Source of the DNA: Mytilisepta virgata
Taxonomy: Eukaryota > Mollusca > Bivalvia > Mytilida > Mytilidae
Assembly: GCA_028015205.1 (NCBI GenBank)
Contig: CM051520.1
Location: 65,542,694 to 65,606,693 of the forward strand
Direction of reading: 5' to 3'
DNA length: 64,000 nt
Position numbers and translations under genes: made by a program
Notes under the pieces: model-generated
Told to the model about the DNA's origin: nothing
The model's database searches: none
Seen by the model: the letters and a program-made list of their open reading frames with translations, nothing else
Part shown: positions 56,173 to 64,000 of the stretch, one piece after another
How the letters are laid out: every line of letters begins with the position of its first letter
Position numbering within the stretch: position 1 is the stretch's first letter

Positions 56173-57948
56173 ATGGCTGATAGAGAAAGACCATTGGAAG
56201 AGGAGGTTGAATTTGAGGATATGTGTCCATGGTTGGAGGAGGGAAGAAAAGATGAAGATGAGCAGGAAGAAGTTGAGGAGGAAGTGGTGGATGTGGTAGA
56301 GGACGAGGTGGAGTGGATAATTGTTGAAGAGGTGGGGGATGAGGACGAGGAAGAACAGGAGAAGGAGGAAGAAAAGGAAGATGATGGTGACGTAGGTGTT
56401 GGTGGTGAGGGGAAGGACGAGGAGAGAATAGGAGAGCCGGAGGAAGAGCAGAGTGGAGGGGGAGAAATGGAACAGGAAGAGGACGTTCGCTTGGTACAGG
56501 TGGTGGAACCAGCAACTTCAAAGAAAAAAATCCGTAAAATCCATTGTCCAGTATGCGGGGAACAATTTCGTCATCTTTTCCGGCATGCTGCCGCACATCT
56601 TCCCTGGTTTTGGTATTCTTCTACCTGCTGTCAACTGTGCCACACTCAGCACGTTCATAATAAATCTCTATATTTTCATCTTCAAGAGGAACATGGCACC
56701 GATCAACAGCCAGATATGGATGCTTCTTTGTTGGCAGACTTGGTCATGGGTACGTTACAACAATTTATTTCTTATTTGGATGTAGATAATTTAGATGGCC
56801 TTGTCAAATTTATCAATGAGGACCCGGAAATTGTAAGAATTTGTAATAAGAAAGGTAAAGAACTCACAGAAACCGACTTGGAATTGTGTCACTCTTTGGA
56901 CTTGAAATTGGAAAAACCACCATCAACATTTTCTCTTTTGGATAACTCTGGAAATTTCACTGTTTATGCACTTGTACATTGGAGAATATTTTTACAACTT
57001 TTGTCTAAACTGTCGGTGGAAGATCGATATTCCATAACACTCTTCCAGTTACCATCTACTGAAGAATTGCCATCTGAAGATAATGAAGATAATAACCCAA
57101 CCAAGTCTGCTGATGACGCTGACTCCATGCCTTTGATGATTACAGATGCAAATGTTCATCTTGGCCATATTCTAGATAGTGTCGGTGACCCCGACTTACT
57201 AGAACTTGACCATTTTGGAGCCCGTCCCAAGTTTGATGTGTCCATGAAATATCTCGTCAACAACTATTGCTTCCCGGACAATTGGCCAAAATCAGCAGCA
57301 CTCACAGTTTTAAATTCCAAAATTCCCGGTCACAGAATCTCTTTCGGCATACATCCAAAAGTTGTACAGTCAACACCATACTATCTTCTGGGCGAATATT
57401 GTTATACTTTGGAGGAACTTCTAAAACAACCAAATACCATAGCCGTAGGAGAATGTGGATTGGACACATCTGACTCTTCAAAAAAGTTCAGAATGTTGCA
57501 GCAGGTAGAATTCTTCGAAAGACAGCTGGAGTTGGCCATTTCCTGTCAACTCCCCATCATTATCCATTGCCGCGGAGATGCAGTCACCCACTACAAACTT
57601 TTGGATTCCCTGGAGAAATTATGTCCGTCCGATCATCCGATTCACTGGCATTGCTTCACTGGCATTCCCCAGGTACTGGAAAGAGCAACGACCCGCTTCA
57701 ACAACATAGTTTTCGGAATTACTCCTTTCATATTCAACAAACCACATGTGGAATCTCTTGTTCATCTTCAGCCATTGTCTTCATTTGTACTGGAATCTGA
57801 TGCTCCATTTATTTACTTTAATCAACACCCCAGTGATCCATATACAGTAGCCTTTGTAGCAGAAAAAATAGCTGAGTTATTGGGAATGTCAGTGAAGGAT
57901 GTAATCAACACCACCACCTGTAACATGGAAAGAATTTATCAACTATAA
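56173..57948 (+). CDS. Acidic / C2H2 zinc-finger / TatD-type nuclease protein of the retrotransposon
   Basis: 591 codons, intact, in the env position. Residues ~6-115 are highly acidic (Glu/Asp runs). Residues ~125-176 hold two finger-like units: CPVCGEQFRHLFRHAAAH and CQLCHTQHVHNKSLYFHLQE followed by EH. Residues ~177-315 are helical and unassigned. Residues ~320-591 match the TatD metal-dependent hydrolase fold: ITDANVHLGHIL, SFGIHPK, VGECGLD (E427), IIIHCRGD (H465), HWHCFTG (H493), VLESDAPF (D543) and a C-terminal NMERIYQL. TatD enzymes are metal-dependent nucleases acting on DNA or RNA. The usual HxH at the first strand is N327-x-H329, so one metal ligand is replaced. There is no signal peptide or membrane span. 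Its role is unknown; processing cDNA ends, RNA:DNA hybrids or host nucleic acid are inferences. Confidence 0.88.
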   Translation: MADRERPLEEEVEFEDMCPWLEEGRKDEDEQEEVEEEVVDVVEDEVEWIIVEEVGDEDEEEQEKEEEKEDDGDVGVGGEGKDEERIGEPEEEQSGGGEMEQEEDVRLVQVVEPATSKKKIRKIHCPVCGEQFRHLFRHAAAHLPWFWYSSTCCQLCHTQHVHNKSLYFHLQEEHGTDQQPDMDASLLADLVMGTLQQFISYLDVDNLDGLVKFINEDPEIVRICNKKGKELTETDLELCHSLDLKLEKPPSTFSLLDNSGNFTVYALVHWRIFLQLLSKLSVEDRYSITLFQLPSTEELPSEDNEDNNPTKSADDADSMPLMITDANVHLGHILDSVGDPDLLELDHFGARPKFDVSMKYLVNNYCFPDNWPKSAALTVLNSKIPGHRISFGIHPKVVQSTPYYLLGEYCYTLEELLKQPNTIAVGECGLDTSDSSKKFRMLQQVEFFERQLELAISCQLPIIIHCRGDAVTHYKLLDSLEKLCPSDHPIHWHCFTGIPQVLERATTRFNNIVFGITPFIFNKPHVESLVHLQPLSSFVLESDAPFIYFNQHPSDPYTVAFVAEKIAELLGMSVKDVINTTTCNMERIYQL

Positions 57949-58092
57949 CTTCATTCTTATAATATAACTATGTATTTTATGGATTTCAACAGATTTTATA
58001 TGTAGCTATATGTATATATGTTTCATTATTTTTATTGTCGGAGGAAGAATACTTTCGATACCACTACTGTCCGATATTCAACCTTGCTAATT

Positions 58093-58180
58093 GATGAGGA
58101 AAGACATTTTTGGTCATCTTGGTCTTATTCTAGATAGTGTCGGTGACCCTGACCTACTAGAAGTACGACATTTTCGATGT
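58093..58180 (+). repeat. Duplicated fragment of the TatD ORF in the 3' non-coding region
   Basis: TCATCTTGGTCTTATTCTAG and ATAGTGTCGGTGACCCTGAC parallel 57157-57215, which is coding. It lies between the TatD stop and the polypurine tract. Confidence 0.75.
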
Positions 58181-58358
58181 TATCGATATCGGATATTCAA
58201 CTTTGTATTTTATATATTACTGATACTTTTATAACTTTGACTCGTAACAAGGACAGAACATAACTTTGGATTTTGGAGCACCGTTTAACCGTTAATATTA
58301 TAACTTTGGATCTAAAACTAAATAAACCCTCTCACCATCAACACCTAAAAAATATAAT

Positions 58359-58367
58359 GAGGAGGAA
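58359..58367 (+). other. Polypurine tract
   Basis: A purine run, GAGGAGGAA, immediately before the 3' LTR, the expected plus-strand primer. Confidence 0.8.
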
Positions 58368-58628
58368 TGTCGGAGAGTACAAATTACCGGAGGGAAGTTA
58401 TCAGAATAGCCAACGCCATTCGGAACCCTTTGCACATTGCCTGCTACCACGCCACTTGAGTCTTCGCCATTGTACAGAACGGATCGTCCTGAGCACCTCT
58501 GACAGTGTCTGCGAACTGAAGTCAAGATTCAAGTCTAGCACGGATACCCGGGTATAAAGGTAAACGTTTATACCATGCCCGTGTGACCCTTTATTATTAT
58601 TTAGCCCACTGGCCTGAAATATGTGACA
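58368..58628 (+). repeat. 3' LTR
   Basis: 261 bp, one substitution from the 5' LTR, followed by the target duplication GTAG. Confidence 0.97.
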
Positions 58629-58707
58629 GTAGTATGGGTGAACACATCTCACCATTCGATATTAGAAATTAAACGGATTTGTTTTACTCGTATACATCTC
58701 AAATGAC

Positions 58708-58819
58708 ATGGCGGACGGGTACGACACTGATGAAATACTCAGCCAGGCCTTAGATTTGGCCGAGGCAGCGGATGACGAATCTATTTTCATAACCCAGAAC
58801 TCATTTAGATCCACAGAAG
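58708..58819 (+). CDS. First coding exon of an unidentified gene
   Basis: ATG in the context ACATGGCGG opens 37 codons plus one base, then a donor-like G|GTATTT. The product starts MADGYDTDEILSQALDLAEA and is acidic. Base composition (GC-richer) and the ATGGCGGAC start look like a genuine 5' exon. An upstream out-of-frame ATG at 58703 gives a short uORF. No downstream exon was recognised in the remaining 5.2 kb, so the gene would continue outside the window. The LTR element ends 75 bp upstream, in the presumed 5' UTR or promoter. Confidence 0.5.
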
Positions 58820-59854
58820 GTATTTGTAAATCAAATATTAATTATGGTACTTATCTATTAGGGTAACAAAAGCCGATTTTCAAGTTTAGCATTCATTTGT
58901 AGCAGTTTTTAATATAATAGGAGACCCAGGATATGACTGCAGCCAATACTTTTGCAATACATTCTTAATTCATTTGAATTCAAGTACTTTTTTTATTATT
59001 GATAATGGGCCTAAATGTTGTCCCTTTTATGAAAAACCCCCAAAATAGCGTAAAGGAGGTTCGGGGGGGGGGGGGGGTCCTTGTATAACTTTTAATTGTT
59101 ACTTTATTGCAAATTAAATCCACTGCTAAAAGGTCAATTTTTGGTTGGATAACGGTAATAAATTTTCTGTCTTCATTTTATTAAAATCAGGATAAATTTG
59201 TATTACATTCTGTAAAGAATTAACTCTTAATAACTTGTTAACATTACAATGAAAGAAAAAATATTTTCATCTTCTAATATTTAACAAGTATTACAAAGTC
59301 TATATTTCTCTCGGAATGTTACTATATATTTCCCCATTTCAATATTTATAGATTTTTTTAAAAAGAAGTCAATCATGGCACTTAACTGTGCACGTGAATA
59401 CATTTTACCTATTATTTTCTGGACAATAGCCTTTGTAAAAGTAGGGGTGATCTGGCAGGGGTGATCCGACTCAGATCACCCCTGCTAGAACAAAGGAGCT
59501 GGGATGTAAGGTGCAGTTAAAACTATGAAAAACATAGACAGTGTCGCAATTAAATCATTTTGAAAATACTAATTGCCGCAAATTGATTCCGGCCCTTTTG
59601 TCATTCTAATACAGGATTTTGTCCAGAATTCATCTACTATACGTCGTGTTACCCATTATATCTTTGCCACTTCGATGTCCATCCTTGATCCTATCGTTTG
59701 TATAATGACATGAACCATGAAACAGACAGAAATAATTTAATAACAAACATACAAAATGATATTAAACGATTTAAACCACAAAATAAGTATCTATGGAGAC
59801 AGACAAAAATTTACAACATAGAGCAATGTGTCGTAAAAACGATCGTATTTGATG
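58820..59854. other. Probable intron, no further gene
   Basis: AT-rich. Contains a G-run at 59060-59078 and a perfect 12-bp hairpin at 59455-59485. Confidence 0.5.
59455..59485. repeat. Perfect 12-bp stem hairpin
   Basis: GCAGGGGTGATC, loop CGACTCA, GATCACCCCTGC. An extra AGGGGTGATC direct copy lies just upstream at 59443. Confidence 0.85.
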
Positions 59855-60070
59855 GATGGGTGAATTGTTGTTTAACGTCCAGTGGCAGCCAGGTGCATGA
59901 ACATGTTGATATGATAATGAATATGATTCCTGCTTTTTACTAGACCGACACGCTGAGCAAGATTTTTAATGTGCTAGCTCACGACAAATGCACGCCGTAA
60001 CTGTCCGCAGGAAGACATATCACCCTACTCGGACACATTAAACTGACTCCGAGCCGACCAGTAGGATCGT
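59853..60070 (+). repeat. Dispersed repeat fragment
   Basis: Segments TGTTTAACGTCCAGTGGC and CGGACACATTAAACTGAC with CTGTCCGCAGGAAGACAT resemble a dispersed mollusc repeat as I remember it. The class is not established. Confidence 0.35.
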
Positions 60071-60967
60071 ATTTGAACAAAATTTACAAATTATAACTCA
60101 AAATGTAGATCATTATATAATATGTAACTTGATACAAATAGTATTGTATTTGTGTACAGATTGGGGGAAATCGTTTTCCTATACTTTTTATGACTTTGAT
60201 TTTTACCGTTTGTACCTTTTTGTATTTGGCGTAAAATTAAAACGTCCGGCATTATTTCTCAATGACCGGGCGGAAAAGGGGGGGAGTTGGGGTGTGTGTG
60301 CTCCGTGAAAAGTCTTGCACATTTGCAGTGTATAATAGGAACCTTTATATCGTAGACTTTGGTAATAAAACGGTAAGTGTTTTAAAGAATTTTAAAAATA
60401 CGTACATGTATTAACCATCTCGGATTCCCCGTTTGTCACTTTGTTAAAAATGTTTCAGTTAGTAATTTTCAATAGTAATACATAGTAATTAAACCGGTTA
60501 GCCAATTTCATTAAAGAACGGGTAAATGTGAGTGATCAAAAGATAAATTTGAAACATAATATTTTATAATCCATACCTCGGTTCAAAGGTGATTTCGCGT
60601 ATTATTTCTATTCTTTCTACGGCGTCTGTGATTAGAATCTCACATTCCGATAAAAGTGACAATTATCTCATTGCTGATATTCGAGAAATCTTTTATAGTA
60701 TTTCCAAACTTTTCGCTCAAAATTCGAACTTAAGCCTTAAAATTTTTTGATACGAATAAGCATATCTATCATTTTTATTCAGATATTAGAATTTAAGAAA
60801 TATCGAGTACTCGCTGATTGCATCGCATTTCAATGTTTAAAAACATGTGGTCAAACTAAGAAGTTTTGTAACACGTAAATTATTGTAAGGCCGTCTATAA
60901 TATCACAATACCAAATCTGCGACCATTTTCACTGTTTTTTGTATTAAATTCAGAAACCAGCGAATCT
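60071..60967. other. No gene seen
   Basis: AT-rich non-coding DNA. Confidence 0.5.
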
Positions 60968-62790
60968 GCAAAAACTGAAATGCAATTGCATGGGCATTGT
61001 GCATGGTAACAATGTTAATTGAAATTGGGACCCAAATCGCAACCAGTTTCCGTTTCATTAATAATGAACACCAAGGGATAATTGAAATTACATCATAATT
61101 TGGTATTATGTTCTTATTCGCATGTTCATCCGAACATAAAGCATTTCTTTTTCTTTCCAGGGACAAGCAAATAAAAAAACACAAAACTTCTTTGGGTTGC
61201 TGAGCTTACAAGACATGGTCATTTAATAATACCACAGCAAATATAACTAGACTGAGGCAGTCGGAAATGACAGCTATTCTCGCACTCCCCACATTATGTA
61301 TCCCTGTGCACCTTTTTCACAATTATACCTTTGAATACAGGCTCAAATTTTGGAAAATTAAAATTTTAAAGCCTTATTGCACATCTGCATATAATATGAC
61401 AATACTATATAGAAAAAAAATGTATAAAATGAAAAATGAAAGAAAAATGAAAGAAAACTTTCAGTCACCCACTTATAATTCCCAATTTTGGAAATTCGAC
61501 CCCTAAAGACCCCAATTTTTGAAATCAAAATTCTAAAACCTTATTGCACATCTATATACAGTGTGTGACAATACCGTAAAGAAATTAAATACATGAAATG
61601 AAAATTGAGTTTAGGTCAAAAGCTTAAATTCCCAATTATGAAAATTCAACACCTGTGGGCCCCGAGTTCTGAAAATCAAAATTCTAAAACTTTATTGAAC
61701 ATCTACTTATAGAATATGACAATCTTTTATATAAATTAAATACATAAAATGAAAAATTAAGTTAAGGTCACAAGCTTAAATTCACAATTTTCATAATTTG
61801 AAAATCAAAATTTTAAAACCTTATTGCGCATCTAGATACGGTATGTGATAATACTGTATAGAAATTAAATGCATGAAGTAAAAAATGAAAGAGTAGTTTA
61901 GGTCACAAGCTTCAATTCCTGATTTTCGAAATTTGACACCTGTGGACCCCAATTTTTGAAAATCAAAATTCTAAAACCTTATTGCGCATCTACATACAGT
62001 ATGTGACAATACTGTATAGAAATTAAATGCATTCGACCCCTGTGGGCCCCAATTTTGGAAAATGAAAATTCTAAAACCTTATTGGGCATCTACATGCCAT
62101 ATGTGACAATACTGTATAGAAATTAAATGCATGAAGTTAAAAATGAACGAGGAGTTTAGGTCACAAGAAAGTGTGACGGACGGACAGACGCACGGACGGA
62201 AAGACGGAAGGGGGCGATAACAATATCCCCGAACTTATTCGAAGTGCGGGGATAATTATGTACAAAAATCTTCTTCGCATATATATTTGAAACTCAATAA
62301 ACTTTCCATCTGTTTTTAACATACTGAACATCATGCACAATCTGTAAATAAAAAATACATTTATTAGCAATATATTTACAAAACTTTTCAGCTGTATATT
62401 AAAATTATATCAAAGGTAATGAGTGAAACAAATACAGGGGAAAGTGGCCCTACTCCTTTACATTTATCGGTGAAAACTAGAGACCATCAAGTGAACTGTT
62501 TTCACGTGTCAATGTAAGCCCTCGAATAAACTAAGGAGTAGGGATACTTTTCCCTGTATTTATTTCACTAATAACTCCTAATTATAAAATTTTAAATATT
62601 TACCTACTTTTATCCTAAATGGTGGTATATAATGTACAGGAAAAATTACAGAGAAATATATAATGCTTAATCGTTAATAAGTTCATTCTTTTTATCCGTA
62701 AAAGAATCTTGAATAGAGGTTGTTTTGGATATTTGTCATGCATTTTGTATCATTATTTGGGAAATCGCCATGAATGACACTCAGAATGGC
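60968..62790 (+). repeat. Second copy of the 36.8-kb duplicated block, interrupted
   Basis: Matches 36765-37560 with small indels, including TTTCTTTCCAGGGACAAGCA. It is interrupted by the element at 61247-62252 and ends within C1q-flank-like sequence (CATGCATTTTGTATCATT). Confidence 0.75.
61247..62252 (-). mobile_element. Helitron-like element with TC...CTAG ends
   Basis: On the minus strand it starts TCCCCGCACTTCG after an A, forms a 5' hairpin (CCCCG...CGGGG), carries a GTCCGTCCGTC spacer and about five ~150-bp units (AAAATTCTAAAACCTTATTG on +). It ends with hairpin GACTG-CCT-CAGTC and CTAG before T. TC start, CTRR end, 3' hairpin and insertion between A and T are the classic Helitron criteria. 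No Rep/helicase ORF, so non-autonomous. The uninterrupted site is at about 37050. Confidence 0.8.
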
Positions 62791-62792
62791 TT

Positions 62793-63140
62793 GAGTTTCC
62801 CTTCACCAATCCTTTTCAAATTTTCACACAGTGTTGTTGCTTATTACAATATGCAGACATGATTTAATAACTAAGAACTTTTTTTCTGAATTTAACTGCG
62901 TCTTTTTTTCTGCCGGGGTTGGAAGGGGAGGGGGGGGTTAGTGGATATTTAATTCAAGCAAAATACAAATGGACCGGAATTGTTTCATTCACATTTTAAA
63001 ACCATTTGTATTTTGCTTGAATTCTATATCAACCTCTCCCCCCCCCCCCTGGTAGAATTAAAGACAAAGTTATTAAATTATGTCTGCATATCGTTATAAG
63101 TAACACTGTGTGAAAATTTGAAAATAATTGGTGAAGGGAA
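62793..63140. repeat. Long imperfect inverted repeat
   Basis: Arms of about 140-170 bp (CCCTTCACCAAT, CAAATTTTCACACAGTGTT, ATATGCAGACAT and ATTCAAGCAAAATACAAATG on the left, complements on the right) around a ~38-bp loop. Left G-run and right C-run pair. Confidence 0.75.
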
Positions 63141-63539
63141 TTTCATGTTATCCAACGGAAACCAAATTGCCTGCAGACAACTACAACGACAATGACGACA
63201 GACCCATAACATAATACGACCAAAATTTTTGTGGTCGTATAAAAACAATCGAACGTGGCCAAAAACCAAAAGCTTATATTCAGCGTACCCTTATACCCAA
63301 TGTTATTTTTAAAAAAAAAAAACGGAAACTTAAGTTGAATTCAAACAGTATCATAAGTCATTTTACTTCTAAATAATTACTTTGTATTTTATCTCTCGGA
63401 GTGTTTTCAGTTGTATACTATGATATTGTACATTAGTTGTATTTATTTAAATTATACTATGTAAAGAGAGCCTTAATGAAAATTGATGTAATCTAAATGA
63501 GTTACTCTCTCTCAATAAAGAAAGACACTAATGAAGAAT
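63141..63539. other. No gene seen
   Basis: Non-coding, AT-rich. Confidence 0.5.
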
Positions 63540-64000
63540 ATAAATGTTGGACCAAACTTTGGCGGAATGGTTCTTAGATGGCCCAGTTTCAAAATGTGTC
63601 CGGGAATTCAGATCTTGAGCCATTACGACTGCCCTTATTAAAGATTTAAATTTGCAAAATATTTCTAAAATCTTTTAAACTGATAAATTGGCAATCGAGA
63701 CCATACTTTGGTGGAATAATCATAAAGTAGTCTTGTTTCAAACTTTTTTCCTGTAGTTCAAAACTTAACATTTTGCCACCATTAAAAATAATAGAAAAAG
63801 TCTACAGAAAAAAATCAGAACTGTATTTCTCTGAACAATGCTGAATGTGTCATTTGATTTAAAACAAAAGTTTGAAGAAATTGACCTAAGGTGGTTTCTT
63901 CTCCAAACTGATCCAGCCTTAGACCAATATGGTCGCCGTTACAAAAAATAGAAAATCAGGATAAAATATTAATAAAATATTCTCTGAAACTATTGGGCAA
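63540..64000 (+). mobile_element. AGCTCACC-family internal fragment
   Basis: GGACCAAACTTTGG, GGTTCTTAGATGG, AATGTGTCCGG and CCAATATGGTCGCC units match the interior of the 9195-11321 family. Both termini are missing; it runs off the window. Confidence 0.55.

Larger units (their letters stand above)
47657..58628 (+). mobile_element. LTR retrotransposon (Ty3/Gypsy type) carrying a TatD-nuclease ORF
   Basis: 10,972 bp bounded by two 261-bp LTRs that start TGTCGG, end GTGACA and differ at one base. A 4-bp duplication GTAG flanks the insertion (47653-47656 and 58629-58632). Order: LTR, primer-binding site, structured 1.37-kb leader, gag, -1 frameshift signal, protease, reverse transcriptase, RNase H, integrase, 0.6-kb spacer, acidic/zinc-finger/TatD ORF, polypurine tract, LTR. 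RNase H before integrase, the YLDD box and the GPY motif in the integrase tail place it in Ty3/Gypsy. Two in-frame stops make this copy defective unless suppressed. The extra ORF occupies the env position, but it encodes a nuclease-like protein with no signal peptide or membrane span. Confidence 0.95.

Noticed and set aside
56147..56596. 149-codon minus-strand Pro-rich frame
   Set aside because: Antisense shadow of the acidic Glu/Asp coding stretch of the TatD ORF.
56173..57948. Envelope glycoprotein interpretation of the third ORF
   Set aside because: No signal peptide, fusion peptide or membrane span; TatD motifs are clear.

Overview
The window looks like nuclear DNA of a bivalve mollusc, probably a mussel-type genome. 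The evidence is AT-rich DNA with GT-AG introns, a CEP135 gene split into small exons, two secreted C1q-domain genes (a family greatly expanded in bivalves), a tRNA-derived SINE, and many short Helitron-like elements with a 5' hairpin, GTCC/GTCG microsatellite and internal tandem repeats. The species assignment is inference.

Region 1 (1-29.7 kb): the 3' part of the centriole gene CEP135 on the + strand. Twenty exons join in frame from 2168 to the stop at 27559 and encode 1046 residues; the N-terminal exons lie upstream of the window. The introns hold mobile DNA: a tandem-repeat element interrupted by a second element (7.66-11.54 kb), several MITEs, and a 3.15-kb foldback structure (18.09-21.24 kb). 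The foldback has 1.12-kb arms, each carrying about 33 copies of a 21-bp repeat and an identical SAM-domain exon.

Region 2 (29.7-47.6 kb): a SINE, Helitron-like fragments, and a segmentally duplicated C1q locus. Two three-exon C1q genes (34150-35550 and 44601-45633) share promoter, introns and 3' flank; two decayed relatives of the flanking DNA lie at 36.8-38.1 kb and 61.0-62.8 kb. Between them are an unrecognised 199-aa ORF on the minus strand, a TA-flanked MITE and a 66-bp minisatellite.

Region 3 (47657-58628): a 10,972-bp LTR retrotransposon of Ty3/Gypsy type. Its 261-bp LTRs differ at one base and are flanked by a 4-bp duplication, GTAG. It encodes a Gag that starts with a ComEA-like helix-hairpin-helix, a textbook -1 frameshift signal, protease-RT-RNase H-integrase, and, in the position of an env gene, a 591-aa protein with an acidic N-terminus, C2H2 fingers and a TatD-type metal-dependent nuclease domain. 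Two in-frame stops (50352 and 53936) interrupt this copy. This TatD-bearing retrotransposon is the strongest candidate for an undescribed system. It lies about 75 bp upstream of the first coding exon of an unidentified host gene (58708-58819).

Region 4 (58.8-64 kb): probably the intron of that gene, made of repeats, including a 1-kb Helitron-like insertion whose empty site is preserved at about 37.05 kb.
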